A stretch of 64,000 nucleotides of DNA from Pseudomonadota bacterium. GTDB taxonomy: Bacteria; Pseudomonadota; Alphaproteobacteria; Azospirillales; Azospirillaceae. The notes under the pieces were generated by a model that had not been told where the DNA came from, made no database searches, and saw only the letters and a program-made list of their open reading frames with translations. Shown here one piece after another: positions 34,388 to 43,529 of the stretch. The stretch covers positions 124,001-188,000 of the forward strand of contig JAFAFA010000013.1 of assembly GCA_023423695.1 (NCBI GenBank), given 5' to 3'. How positions within the stretch are numbered: the stretch's first letter is position 1; the number at the start of each line of letters is the position of its first letter. The translations under genes were made by a program, and so were the position numbers.

Positions 34388-34426
34388 AAAAAGCGAAGGA
34401 ACGGCCCCGCTGCGGGACCGCTCCTT
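34388..34426 (-). terminator. intrinsic terminator of the SDR gene
   Basis: Read leftwards: AAGGAGCGGTCCCG, a 3-base loop and CGGGGCCGTTCCTT, then CGCTTTTT. It follows the SDR stop by about 20 bases. Confidence 0.85.
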
Positions 34427-34444
34427 GAATTGTGCCTCCGGTCC

Positions 34445-35206
34445 TTACTGCGGAGCCATGCGGATGGCGCCGTCCAGGCGGATGACGTCGCCGTTCAGCA
34501 TCTCGTTCTCCAGGATGTGCTGGACGAGGCGGGCGTACTCCTCCGGCTTGCCGAAGCGCTTGGGGAAAGGGACGGTGGCGGCGAGGCTGTCCTGCACCTC
34601 CTGCGGCATGTTCAGCAGCATCGGCGTGCCGATCAGGCCGGGGGCCACCGTCATCACGCGGATGCCGTGGCGGGCGAGGTCGCGCGCCGCGCAGATGGTC
34701 AGGGCGACGATGCCGCCCTTCGACGCGGCATAGGCGGCCTGCCCGATCTGGCCCTCATAGGCGGCGACGGAGGCGGTGTTGACGATCACGCCACGCTCGC
34801 CGCTGTCCAGCGGGTCCAGCTTCGCCATGTCGGCCGCCGCCAGCCGCAGGATGTTGAAGCTGCCGATCAGGTTCACCTCGATCACCGAGCGGAAATTCTC
34901 CAGCGGCATCGGACCGTCTCGGCCGACGATGCGCTGGGCCGGGGCGATGCCGGCGCAGTTCACCGCGATGCGGGCCGGCCCATGGGCGGAGCGCGCCTGG
35001 TCGATCGCCCGCTCGGCGGAGGCGCCGTCGGTGACGTCGCAGACCAGACCCAGCCCGCCGATCTCGTGCGCGGTCTTGAGCACCGCATCCTCGTTGACGT
35101 CCAGCACGGTCACCTTGGCGCCGAGCCCGGCCAGATGACGCGCCGTCGCCGCCCCCATGCCCGAGGCGCCGCCGGTGACGATGGCGGACAGACCCTGGAT
35201 GTTCAT
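34445..35206 (-). CDS. short-chain dehydrogenase, 3-hydroxyacyl-CoA dehydrogenase (HSD17B10) type
   Basis: A 253-residue SDR: cofactor motif TGGASGMG near residue 11, DVTD at ~58 and NCAG near 84, catalytic Tyr and Lys in YAASK near residue 159, and the later VAPGLIGTPML block. The insertion region (IVGRDGPMPLENFR) and the tail resemble the type-2 3-hydroxyacyl-CoA dehydrogenases that act in isoleucine and branched-chain acyl-CoA degradation. GGAGGAG precedes the start. The assignment to that subgroup is by family resemblance. It has its own terminator. Confidence 0.88.
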   Translation of the reverse strand: MNIQGLSAIVTGGASGMGAATARHLAGLGAKVTVLDVNEDAVLKTAHEIGGLGLVCDVTDGASAERAIDQARSAHGPARIAVNCAGIAPAQRIVGRDGPMPLENFRSVIEVNLIGSFNILRLAAADMAKLDPLDSGERGVIVNTASVAAYEGQIGQAAYAASKGGIVALTICAARDLARHGIRVMTVAPGLIGTPMLLNMPQEVQDSLAATVPFPKRFGKPEEYARLVQHILENEMLNGDVIRLDGAIRMAPQ

Positions 35207-35424
35207 GGCATCTCCTCCTTAATTGCGGCCGGTCCGTACGGGGCGCCGGCCTTGTGTCCAACAGGCTGTGATCGCACTTGTTGTTTGCCAGATGGCTTTG
35301 TTTACCAGATGGCTGCCTCACCATACCACACCGTATGGACGGAGCGCATAGGGTGACGATCCACGCCGGCCGTGATGCCGGCGGTTTCTCTAAAGGGGCC
35401 AGATCCCGGAGGGTTTCAGCGTCC

Positions 35425-35832
35425 ATGACAGCATCCGTTCCCACCGGCACCAGCACCGCGCTGACGATTCCCGATCCCGAGCGGGTCGAGCAGGACGAGC
35501 GGCTGGTCCGCCGCCGCTTCTGGCCGAAGCTGCGCGCCAACCTGCACCGCATTCCCTTCCTGGAAGAGCTGCTGGCGGCTTATTTCTGCGCGACCGATCC
35601 GGCAACGCCCTATCGGGCGAAGGCGATCCTTCTGGGGGCGCTGGCCTATTTCGTGCTGCCGGTGGATGCCCTGCCCGATTGGCTGCTGATCGCCGGCTTC
35701 ACCGACGATGCCGCAGTTCTGGCCGCCGCCGTCCAGACGGTGCGCACCAACCTGACCCCGGCGCACTGGACCCGTGCGAAGCAGACGCTGCGCGCCGAGA
35801 CGGCCGGCGGCGAAACGGAACAGCCCGGCTAA
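35425..35832 (+). CDS. YkvA (DUF1232) family membrane protein
   Basis: A 135-residue protein with the DUF1232 core: FLEELLAAYFCATDPATPYR, then AKAILLGALAYFVLPVDALPDWL (the conserved Y-x-x-x-P-x-D-x-x-P-D) and GFTDDAAVLAAAV. It should be anchored by one hydrophobic helix. The start at 35425 follows GGAGGG at a rather long spacing (about 12 bases). Its stop overlaps that of the convergent EamA gene by four bases. The family has no known biochemical role. Confidence 0.85.
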   Translation: MTASVPTGTSTALTIPDPERVEQDERLVRRRFWPKLRANLHRIPFLEELLAAYFCATDPATPYRAKAILLGALAYFVLPVDALPDWLLIAGFTDDAAVLAAAVQTVRTNLTPAHWTRAKQTLRAETAGGETEQPG

Positions 35833-36785
35833 CCGGCTGCCGCCCTTGCGGCTTTACTTGCGGCCTTGCGCCCGTCCGCCGCGTCGCGGTGCATGGTGTA
35901 GAGCGCCGAGCCGGCGATCACCAGCGCGCCCACCCAGCCCCACAGATCCATGGTCTGGCCGAAGGCGAGCCACGCCACGAGCGCGGTGAAGGGCAGCCGG
36001 GCATAATCGTAGGGCATCATCGCCGAGGATTCGGCCAGCGACAGCGCCTTCGTCATCGCCAATTGGCCCGCAGTCAGCAGCCCGCCCAGAAGCGCCAGCG
36101 CGCCCAGCACGCTCCAACTGGGCCATGTCCAGACGAACAGCGCCGGCACCAGCGCCATCGGGGTGACCAGCAGGCCAAGGAAGGTGACGATGACCGGCGC
36201 GCTGTCCCTGCGGCTGAGCATCCGCATCTGCAGCACGGTGACGGCGGCGGCGAGGCAGTGCACGAACAGCGCCAGGAAAGCCAGATCGACGGGCGCGGCG
36301 CCCGGCCGCAGCACGATCACCACCCCGGCGAAGCCGGCACACACCGCTGCCCAGCGCCGCAGCCGCACCCGCTCCCCCAGGAGCAGCGCCGCACCCGCGG
36401 TGACGAACAGCGGAATGGCGAAGCTGACCGACGTCGCGGTCGCCAAGGGGATATGGGCGATGGCGTAGAACCAAGCGGCCATCGCGCACAGGCTGGTCAC
36501 CGCCCGCGTCACATAGGGCCGCAGCCTCCGTTCCGCCAGCACCGATCGGCAGGCCGGCGCCCCCGCCGTCAGCGCCCAGGGCAGCATCCACAGCAGGCTG
36601 AACAGGTTGCGGAAGAACACGACCTCCAGCGGATCCATGACGGTGGAGGCCCAGCGCACGGCGGAATTGCCGATCCCGAACAGCAGCGCCGACAGCAGCA
36701 TGAAGCCGGCGCCCAGCAGAAGCCGGTTCGGCGGGGCCCGCAGACCGGGGCTCGCATTGACGGGAGGAGAGGCTGAGACGGTCAC
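35829..36785 (-). CDS. EamA/DMT family transporter
   Basis: About 318 residues with ten hydrophobic helices arranged as two EamA repeats: the first opens LLLGAGFMLLSALLFGIGNS, and the second starts near residue 180 (LAFLALFVHCLAAAVTVLQM). Members export amino acids, purines or other small metabolites, or act as uptake carriers; no substrate is evident. The likely start is a GTG at 36785, with AGGGA about ten bases upstream; the frame runs to 36968 with an unlikely leader. It is convergent with YkvA and is not in an operon with the kinase further upstream. Confidence 0.82.
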   Translation of the reverse strand: MTVSASPPVNASPGLRAPPNRLLLGAGFMLLSALLFGIGNSAVRWASTVMDPLEVVFFRNLFSLLWMLPWALTAGAPACRSVLAERRLRPYVTRAVTSLCAMAAWFYAIAHIPLATATSVSFAIPLFVTAGAALLLGERVRLRRWAAVCAGFAGVVIVLRPGAAPVDLAFLALFVHCLAAAVTVLQMRMLSRRDSAPVIVTFLGLLVTPMALVPALFVWTWPSWSVLGALALLGGLLTAGQLAMTKALSLAESSAMMPYDYARLPFTALVAWLAFGQTMDLWGWVGALVIAGSALYTMHRDAADGRKAASKAARAAAG

Positions 36786-37010
36786 GGTCGGTCGTCCCTG
36801 GAGAGCCGTTTGGTGGAGGCCGTTCGGGGGCAGGTGCGGCGGCAGGGTCCGGGCCGGGCCGTCGTCCGACGCGTTGGCGCAAACATGGGCTGCACGGAAT
36901 ACAGCCCGCCCCGGTGCCGAGGCTGCAATCCTCGCGAATATAACCCGGGTGACGCAAGCGAAATGCAATTGACCTTTAGGATCATACTCGCGTATGGCGT
37001 GTGACGGTCT

Positions 37011-38798
37011 TTACGACATGGGGCTTGGTTGGACCGGCCGGTGCGGCAGGCGGATGGTGAACCGCACGCCGGGACTGGTGTTCTCCACTGTCAGGGTGGC
37101 GCCCAGCTGCTTGGACAGGGTGTGGACCAGGCGCATGCCCAGGCTGCGGCTGCGGCGCCAGTCGAAGTCGGGCGGCAGCCCGACACCGTGATCGCCGACG
37201 GTCAGGCGCAGCGCATCGCCATCCGACTGCAGGCTCACGGAAATGACGTTGGCGGCGTCACGGCGGCTTCCATCCGGCCGCCCATCCCCGTCACCGGCCT
37301 CGGCGGACACCGGAGTCGCGAGCGGCCGATAGGCATGCTTGATGGCGTTCATCACCAGTTCGTTGGCGAGCAGCCCCAGCGGCACGGCGTGGTCGGTCGG
37401 CACCTCCACCGGCTCCACCGCCAATTCCAGCCGCCAGTCGCCCCCTTCGGACCGGGCGGAACGCTCCAGTTCCCCGCACAGTTCGGTCAGATAGTCGTGG
37501 AAGGGGATGAAGTGGACGTCGTCGACGCGGTAGAGCAGCCGGTGGATGTCGGCGATGGCTTGAACGCGCCGCCCCGCCTCCAGCAGATGGCCGCTCAGCC
37601 GCGGATCGCCCACCGCCTGACCCTGCAGGCCCAGCAGGCTGGACACCACCTGCAGGCTGTTCTTGATGCGGTGGTTGACCTCGCGCATCAGCAGATCCTT
37701 CTGCGCCAGGGCCGCGTCGCGCTCGCCGATGGTGCGCTGGAGCGACGCGGTCCGCTCGACCACCCGGCGCTCCAGCTCCCGCTGCACCTGCCGGGCGGCA
37801 CCGGCCTGCCGGAAGCCGAAGACCGACAACGCCGCCAGCGCCAGCGCCGCCGCCGCACCCAGCCCGGCATAGGGCGCGATCAGCCGGTGCCACGACGCCA
37901 GGACCGGGGCCAGATCCAGGCCGACGACCACATGCGCCGGCCAGCTGTCGACACGGCGATGGGCGACGATGACCTTGTCGTCCCGCGCCGCACCGCCCTC
38001 CGGCCGCGCCAGGATCGCCCGGCGGGCCAGCCCCGACAGCGGTGCCGGATCGACGGCATCGTCGGGCTCTCGCACCAGCACGTCGAGGTCGCCCGACCGC
38101 ACCAGGATGGTCACCGGCTGATGGGGGACGTCCAGCTCCTTGTAGAAGCCCGACAGATAGGAGGGGTCGATGGTGACCGAGGCCATGCCGCGGAAGCGGC
38201 CGTCCGGCTCCGACAGCCGGCGGCTGAGCAGGAAGGTCGCCTTGCTGGTCACGCGGCCGATGATGCGCGGTCCGATATGGGGTTGGTCCCCGGCCCCCCC
38301 CTCCCCGATCTCCCTGCGGTGGAACAGGAAGGCCTCACGGTCCGATGCGTCGGAAAAGGGCGCCGGGAAAGCCAGCGTCGTCAGCCGCAGCAGCCCAGCC
38401 CCGTCGTTCAGCCAGACGGCGTCGAGAAACGGCAAACGGTTGCGCTGACCGTTCAGCTTGTCCCACAAGACGCGCGACCGGGCGATCTCGTCCCAGGGGC
38501 GCCCGGCCGTCTCCTGGGCGGCATATTCCACCAGAAGGTCGGCGGCGTCGAACAGGCGGGCGGCATGTTCCGCCAGCACCCGGACGGCGGCCTCGGCGCG
38601 CTCCTGAGCCCCGTTCAGCGCCCGCTCGCGCGATTGCACCCCGACCACCGCGGTGACCACGGCGAGGAACAGGAAGCCGCAGGCCGCCAGCCAGCCGATG
38701 GCCGCCTCCAGCCGCGGCTTGCGGAAGGAATGGACGATGTCCGTGGCCGGAGCCGGGCTCCCGGCGGGCTCGTCAGGTGACTGGGCAGGCGGAACCAT
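37011..38798 (-). CDS. HisKA_2-type sensor histidine kinase
   Basis: A 595-residue inner-membrane kinase: TM1 at ~34-53, an extracytoplasmic Cache-like sensor domain (~55-305), TM2 at ~307-329, then the HisKA_2 dimerisation domain with phospho-acceptor His376 (LLMREVNHRIKNSLQVVSSL) and a C-terminal ATPase domain with N-box (LLANELVMNAIKHAY) and G-box (GDHGVGLPPDF). The HRxKN motif is typical of HWE/HisKA_2 kinases that often feed PhyR-type or single-domain regulators. No response regulator gene is adjacent. A second kinase of the same design lies at 48222. Confidence 0.92.
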   Translation of the reverse strand: MVPPAQSPDEPAGSPAPATDIVHSFRKPRLEAAIGWLAACGFLFLAVVTAVVGVQSRERALNGAQERAEAAVRVLAEHAARLFDAADLLVEYAAQETAGRPWDEIARSRVLWDKLNGQRNRLPFLDAVWLNDGAGLLRLTTLAFPAPFSDASDREAFLFHRREIGEGGAGDQPHIGPRIIGRVTSKATFLLSRRLSEPDGRFRGMASVTIDPSYLSGFYKELDVPHQPVTILVRSGDLDVLVREPDDAVDPAPLSGLARRAILARPEGGAARDDKVIVAHRRVDSWPAHVVVGLDLAPVLASWHRLIAPYAGLGAAAALALAALSVFGFRQAGAARQVQRELERRVVERTASLQRTIGERDAALAQKDLLMREVNHRIKNSLQVVSSLLGLQGQAVGDPRLSGHLLEAGRRVQAIADIHRLLYRVDDVHFIPFHDYLTELCGELERSARSEGGDWRLELAVEPVEVPTDHAVPLGLLANELVMNAIKHAYRPLATPVSAEAGDGDGRPDGSRRDAANVISVSLQSDGDALRLTVGDHGVGLPPDFDWRRSRSLGMRLVHTLSKQLGATLTVENTSPGVRFTIRLPHRPVQPSPMS

Positions 38799-38953
38799 GC
38801 AAGCGGCCGTTCCTTTTCCGCAGCTGCGGATCGCCGCACCGGATGGCGGACAGGTAGGGAGAGGCGCGGAATAGTAGCGCAGGACGAACCGCCGGTAACC
38901 CTGTCTTTCTGAGACGCAGATCCCGATGCCCGGCAGGCCTGTTCAGCGGCATC

Positions 38954-39913
38954 CTACCGGATCGAGTCGTTGTGCAGCACCATCTCCACCGCCATCTGGG
39001 CGCCGCAGAGGTCGGCCAGCGCCGTGCCCACCGACTTGAACAGGGTGATCTGGTCGTAGAAGCGCCGTCCCGCCCGCTCGCCGCGGCCGAGGTCGAACAG
39101 GTCGCCGGCGATGTCGTCCACGGTCAGCAGGCCGGACGCCAGAGGCTGGGCGATGTCGCCGGCCTCCACCGGCGCGCGGTCGCGGCAATCGACGAAGACG
39201 CGGGAGCGGCGGATGCAGTTGTCGTCGGCCTCGCGCATCTCCGGCGTCACCCCGCCCAGCAGGTCCAGATGCTGGCCCGGCCGCAGCCAGTCGCCGCGGA
39301 TCAGCGGCTCGCGCGCCGCGGTGGCGCAGGCGACGATGTCGGCGCCGCGCACCGCGCCCTCCAGGTCGCCGGTCGCCTCGATCCGGAACTTCGGCCGGTG
39401 GAAACGGGCGGCGAGGCGCTTGGCCTTCTGCAGATCGCGGCCCCAGACCAGCACATGGCGGATCGTCCGCACCGCGGTGTGCGCCTCCACCAGTTCCAGC
39501 GCGAGGGGGCCGGTGCCGACCACCAGCAGGCGCTCCGCATCCGGCCTTGCCAGATAGGAGGCGGCGAGCGCCGAGGCCGCGGCACCGCTGCGCCGGGCGA
39601 GCGCCGCGGAGGACTCCAGCAGCGCCTGCGGCACCCCGGTCTTGCCGTCGGCCAGTAGATAGACGCCCTGGGTCTGCGGCAGGTCGCCGCCGGCATTGTC
39701 GGGAAAGACCGTGTCGATCCGCACGCCGATAGACTGGTTCACCTGCCAGGCCGGAGCCAGCAGCAGGGTGGCGTCGCTGGACCCGTAGGTCTCCACCCGG
39801 TGGCGATGGGCGGGCGGCGCCTCCACGCCGGCGCGGAAGCTCTGCCGCAGCCGTTCGACCAGCATGCGGTGGTGCAGGACGGAACGAAGCTCGGCGGCGC
39901 TGACCGTGCGCAT
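38954..39913 (-). CDS. ornithine cyclodeaminase / mu-crystallin family protein
   Basis: A 319-residue NAD(P)-binding protein of the ornithine cyclodeaminase/mu-crystallin family: VRIDTVFPDNAGGDLPQTQG (substrate region with the conserved Asn), LVVGTGPLALELVEAHTAVR (dinucleotide-binding G-x-G-x-x-A type) and a C-terminal DLFDLGRGERAGRRFYDQIT. Family members reduce imines or deaminate ornithine or lysine; the particular reaction cannot be decided. GGAGGAGGTCCC precedes the start at 39913. It is upstream of a LapA gene by 80 bases on the opposite side of transcription order, so the two are likely separate. Confidence 0.85.
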   Translation of the reverse strand: MRTVSAAELRSVLHHRMLVERLRQSFRAGVEAPPAHRHRVETYGSSDATLLLAPAWQVNQSIGVRIDTVFPDNAGGDLPQTQGVYLLADGKTGVPQALLESSAALARRSGAAASALAASYLARPDAERLLVVGTGPLALELVEAHTAVRTIRHVLVWGRDLQKAKRLAARFHRPKFRIEATGDLEGAVRGADIVACATAAREPLIRGDWLRPGQHLDLLGGVTPEMREADDNCIRRSRVFVDCRDRAPVEAGDIAQPLASGLLTVDDIAGDLFDLGRGERAGRRFYDQITLFKSVGTALADLCGAQMAVEMVLHNDSIR

Positions 39914-39993
39914 GGGACCTCCTCCCGCCGACCGGCACCCTCCCGCCCCGCACGGAACGGGAGAGGAAAACGCGACCTCCGGCTACGCCGGCC

Positions 39994-40389
39994 TCAATGC
40001 ACGGTCGGTGCGCTGTTCTCGGCGGCCGGGACCGGCAGCCCGCCGCTGGAGCCCGGCAGCGGGCCGGAAACCGGACGGGTGCTCTCGGCCAGCCGCTTCT
40101 CGGCGGCGGCGGCGCGGGCCTGCGCCTCCTTCAGTTCGCGCTCCAGATACAGCACGCGGTTGCCCTCGCGCCGGGCGCGGCGGCGGTGGCGGCGCTGGCT
40201 GTTCCAGACGATGAAGCCGCCGGCCAGGAAGCCCAGCACCAGCGCGACCAGCGCGGCCAGATAGACCGGGGTGTCGAGCGTGAAGGGCAGCGGCCACAGC
40301 GACAGGGTCACGATGCCGCGGTTGGAGATCGCGAACAGGATCGCGACGAGGGCCACCGGCAGGGTGACGATCCAGGAAATATGGCGCAA
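39994..40389 (-). CDS. LapA (DUF1049) domain membrane protein
   Basis: A 131-residue protein with two hydrophobic helices (VTLPVALVAILFAISNRGIV and PVYLAALVALVLGFLAGGFI) joined by the LapA signature WPLPFTLDTP, followed by a basic patch (RRHRRRARR) and a coiled-coil-prone tail. LapA/YciS in enteric bacteria is linked with LapB in lipopolysaccharide quality control. The TTG start at 40389 has GAGGA upstream. The downstream partner lapB is not seen here. It lies downstream of ihfB on the same strand, an order also seen in other proteobacteria. Confidence 0.85.
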   Translation of the reverse strand: MRHISWIVTLPVALVAILFAISNRGIVTLSLWPLPFTLDTPVYLAALVALVLGFLAGGFIVWNSQRRHRRRARREGNRVLYLERELKEAQARAAAAEKRLAESTRPVSGPLPGSSGGLPVPAAENSAPTVH

Positions 40390-40438
40390 AGCGAAGGTTC
40401 CTCAGAAATGCGGCGGGGAGAGACGGCCGGCCCGGCGC

Positions 40439-40720
40439 TCAGTCCGTGTTCAGGCGTTCCCGGAGCTGCTTGCCGGTCTTGAAGAAAGGGATGCATTTCT
40501 CGCCGACGTCAACCGATTCTCCGGTCCGGGGGTTGCGACCCGTGCGCGCGTCCCGCTTCTTGATGGAGAAGGCGCCGAAGCCGCGCAGTTCCACCCGGTC
40601 GCCGCGCGCCAGCGCTTCCGTGATCTCGTCGAAGATGGTGCCGACGATCTTCTCGATGTCGCGCTGGTAGAGATGCGGATTGCGTTCCGCCAGCCGTTGG
40701 ATCAATTCCGACTTGGTCAT
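40439..40720 (-). CDS. ihfB: integration host factor beta subunit
   Basis: A 93-residue HU/IHF family protein: MTKSELIQRLAERNPHLYQRD opening, LRGFGAFSIKKRDARTGRNP (the beta-arm with the Arg-Asn-Pro tip that kinks DNA) and GESVDVGEKCIPFFKTGKQL, in outline. The N-terminal pattern (S-E-L-I-x-R-L) and the PFFK-x-G tail distinguish IhfB from IhfA and HU. With IhfA it bends DNA sharply at promoters, integration sites and origins. LapA is the next gene downstream, 49 bases away, and probably shares its transcript. The start at 40720 is preferred over any upstream start. Confidence 0.93.
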   Translation of the reverse strand: MTKSELIQRLAERNPHLYQRDIEKIVGTIFDEITEALARGDRVELRGFGAFSIKKRDARTGRNPRTGESVDVGEKCIPFFKTGKQLRERLNTD

Positions 40721-41026
40721 GACCGTTGACGTTCCCCCATTCGGTGCGGGCGCCTTGTTTCCGGTTGGGTGCCCGGTGCGCCGCGCTTGAGCATCAGCGT
40801 GCCACCGGCCCGTCAAGGCGTCAAGCCCCACCCGTGGCGCTAAACCGTTACGGCACAACCCTTTTTCAGTCCTCTGCCTGCCCGGTCAGGGAAGAAACCG
40901 CCTCTTGCGGACAGTGCCGTCCGCGGCAGCCGCGGCAATCGCCGGCACGGATCGTGACGGAAATTTGAAAGCAATCAACGGCTTCGCGAAAGAAATCCCG
41001 CCGGATGGAACGGCCCGCCCATCGGG
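40721..41026. other. interval between ihfB and the pentapeptide gene
   Basis: About 306 bases containing the upstream region of ihfB (its transcription runs leftwards from here) and the tail downstream of the pentapeptide gene. A TTGACG element on the ihfB strand at about 40811-40816 could be a -35 box, but no convincing -10 follows. No gene is seen. Confidence 0.4.
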
Positions 41027-42301
41027 TCAGGCCCCACCCAGCCGCGTCCCCTCCAGGATGGCGCCCTCCAGCACCGCCGACGAGCGGTCGCAGCCGGTCA
41101 GGTCGGCCAGCGTCAGGTCGCTGCCCTTCAGGTTGGTCTCCGCCAGCGACGCGCCGGCCAGCCGTGCCCGCACCAGCGAGGCCCGCATCACCTTGGCCCC
41201 GGCGCTGACCAGCAGCATGCCCAGATTGGCGCCGTCGAGCCGGCTGTCGATCAGGATGGCGCGGTCCAGCTTCACCCCGCGCAGGTCGGCGGACCGCAGG
41301 TCGGCGGAGCGCAGATCGGCGCCGTCGAACTGGGCCGCCTGCAGCTGGGCGCCGTTCAGCCGGGCATGGCGCAGCCGGGCGCCGGTGCCCTTGGCCAGCG
41401 TCAGGATCTTGCCCGTCAGGTCGGCCCCCTCCAGGTTCAGCCCGGTCAGGTCGAGCTGGCATCCCTGCTTGCCGCTGGTGCCCAGCCAGATCATGTGCTG
41501 GCGCAGCATGCCGTCCAACTGCCCGGCCGGCAGGGCCGGCAGTTCGATCGCCGCGGCGGCCTCCGGTTCCGGATCGGCCGCCGGTCCCTGGGGCGGCGCC
41601 TGCCGGGCGGCATGGGCCTGCTCGTCGGTGCGGATCGCCTGTTCCAGCCCGCCCTCGTCCAGGTTGGCCCCATCGAGGATGGCGCCGCGCAGGTCGGAGC
41701 CGTTGAGATCCGCCCCGCGCAGGTCGGCGCCGGAGAAATTGGCGTCGCGCAGATCGGTGCGGTCGAGCCGGGCGCCGGCCAGCCGGGTGTTGGTGAAGTC
41801 CGCCGCCCGCGCGAAGCTGCCCGACAGCTTGGCCCGCGCCATGTCGGCGTTGGTCAGCCGGGCGGACGCCATGTCGGCCGGACCGGGGTCGAAGCCCACC
41901 ACCTTCAGCTCGCCGGCGCTGTTGCGGTTGACCATGCTGCCGTCGCGCAGGTCGACCTCGACCATGGTGGCGCCGTCGAGCTTGGCGCCGCGCACGTTGG
42001 CGCCGCGCATGTCGGTGCGGAACAGCCGCGCCTCCGACAGGTCGGCGCCGCGCAGGTCGGCCCCGTAGAGGTCGGCGTGGTCAAGCACGGTGCCGCGCAG
42101 GTCGGCGTCGCGCAGGATGGCGCCGGCCAGATGGGCGCCGGTCAGGTTGCGGCCGGCCAGCGACAGGCCCGACAGATCGAAGAAGGGCAGGTTGGCGCGG
42201 GCGCCGTTCGGGCGCCCCTCGGCGAATCGGACATGGCGCTCGCACACGCGGTCGAGCTGGTCCTGGGTCAGGCGGATGCGGGATTTGCCGTCTTGCGCCA
42301 T
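41027..42301 (-). CDS. pentapeptide-repeat protein
   Basis: A 424-residue protein made largely of A(D/N)LxX pentapeptides in two blocks (~35-200 and ~265-415), separated by an Ala/Glu/Gln/Pro-rich linker (QAHAARQAPPQGPAADPEPE). Repeats such as ADLRG, ANFSG, ADLNG and ARLFR predict a right-handed quadrilateral beta-helix; some relatives mimic DNA. No signal peptide. The gene begins six bases after the cheZ stop, so the two are very likely co-transcribed. An N-terminal helix (RLTQDQLDRVCERHVRFAEG) may connect it to a partner. The function is unknown. Confidence 0.88.
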   Translation of the reverse strand: MAQDGKSRIRLTQDQLDRVCERHVRFAEGRPNGARANLPFFDLSGLSLAGRNLTGAHLAGAILRDADLRGTVLDHADLYGADLRGADLSEARLFRTDMRGANVRGAKLDGATMVEVDLRDGSMVNRNSAGELKVVGFDPGPADMASARLTNADMARAKLSGSFARAADFTNTRLAGARLDRTDLRDANFSGADLRGADLNGSDLRGAILDGANLDEGGLEQAIRTDEQAHAARQAPPQGPAADPEPEAAAAIELPALPAGQLDGMLRQHMIWLGTSGKQGCQLDLTGLNLEGADLTGKILTLAKGTGARLRHARLNGAQLQAAQFDGADLRSADLRSADLRGVKLDRAILIDSRLDGANLGMLLVSAGAKVMRASLVRARLAGASLAETNLKGSDLTLADLTGCDRSSAVLEGAILEGTRLGGA

Positions 42302-42307
42302 GGCCGG

Positions 42308-43261
42308 TCACGCGAACAGGGCGTCGATGTCGGCCTGGGAGAACTGGCCGCCGCCATCGCCGCCGCCGGGATCGGCGGGCGGCGGAGGCGGCGCCGGGGC
42401 CGGCTTCGCGACAGGGGGCGGGGGTGGCGGAGGAGGGGGCGGAGAGGGCTCCACATCGGCCGGCAGCGGCTCCGCCCGTTCCGCCACCTCGGGCACGCTG
42501 GCGAACAGCGCGTCGATGGCGTCCTGGCTGACCTCCGGGCCGCCCAACTGCGGGCCGTTCAGCAGATGCGCATCGGGACGGGTGTCGCCCATCTTGCGGT
42601 GGGAGGCGACCTCGCCCGGGGCATGGTGCTGCTCGGCCACCGCCAGCCGCTCGACGCCCCAGATCTCGATCATCGTGTTCACGCGCTCTTCGATGTAGCG
42701 CAGCGTGTTGACGACCTTGGTGGTGCGCTGGCCGGTGATGTCCTGGAAGGAACAGGCGGTCATGATCTCGATGCACCACGCTTCGATCGCGTCGATCCGT
42801 TCGGCCAGATCGTCGTCGTCGCGCGGCATCGACATGGTGATTTCCTGGATCTTCTCCGTCGCGTTCAGGATGTCGGTGGTGGCGCGTTCGGTGGCGGCGA
42901 CGATCTCGTCCAACTCGCCGGTCGCCGCCTCGATCCGGTTGGAGCCGGTGTCGGTGGCCTTCAGCGCGGCGATGTCGCTGCGCGCCTCGCGCACCACCTG
43001 AGTGATGGCGGTCAATTCCTGCTGGATGCGCGGGTCCTCGCCCGGCACCAGCGCGGCGAAGGCGCTGGGAGAGGCGCCGCTCAGCCGGTCGACCTGGGTT
43101 TCCAGCTTGCCGACCAGCCGGTGGAAGTCGTCGGAGGCGACGACGCGGCTGCGCCGGTCGCGCATGCGCAGGAAGGCCCGGCCCCGCGCCGTCTGCGACA
43201 GGGCCTCCTCCATCTGCAGATACTCTTGCTCGGTCAGTTCGAGCAGTGACCCGCCGCTCAT
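42308..43261 (-). CDS. cheZ: CheY-phosphate phosphatase CheZ
   Basis: A 317-residue CheZ homologue. The long four-helix-bundle region (~75-215) carries the catalytic segment ACSFQDITGQRT (169-180), with Asp174 and Gln178 matching E. coli Asp143 and Gln147. It dephosphorylates CheY-P and resets the flagellar motor. It ends with two SQ-x-x-IDALF peptides: VSQDAIDALFASV at 244-256 and FSQADIDALFA at 307-317, the latter the C-terminus, separated by a proline tract (~273-297). In E. coli a single such C-terminal peptide binds CheY. The gene is divergent from the protease at 43530 and followed by the pentapeptide gene. Confidence 0.92.
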   Translation of the reverse strand: MSGGSLLELTEQEYLQMEEALSQTARGRAFLRMRDRRSRVVASDDFHRLVGKLETQVDRLSGASPSAFAALVPGEDPRIQQELTAITQVVREARSDIAALKATDTGSNRIEAATGELDEIVAATERATTDILNATEKIQEITMSMPRDDDDLAERIDAIEAWCIEIMTACSFQDITGQRTTKVVNTLRYIEERVNTMIEIWGVERLAVAEQHHAPGEVASHRKMGDTRPDAHLLNGPQLGGPEVSQDAIDALFASVPEVAERAEPLPADVEPSPPPPPPPPPPVAKPAPAPPPPPADPGGGDGGGQFSQADIDALFA

Positions 43262-43529
43262 CGCGCTCAACCCGTTGTCCAGCGGCCTCGCCTCCCCGCC
43301 ATTCCGGGGGACGCGCCAGCCTTGTCTCCAGCCTTGTCTATAGCACCGAATTTCTTTACCGGGAGTTTCCTCCGCCACCGGGCTATCATTCTTCCCGATG
43401 GAATCGACCGTCGCCAGGAACTGGAAACGCCAGGGGACGGACAGGCTTGAACCCCCTTTCCTTTTGCCCCAAATCAGCCCGGTCGACGACGGTCTTGACG
43501 GAAATTCCCCTCCAGGAAAGGAAGAAGCG

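Noticed and set aside
40788..40816. Promoter of ihfB with TTGACG and TGCTCA
   Set aside because: The -35 is good and the spacing is 17, but the -10 shares too little with TATAAT to be claimed.
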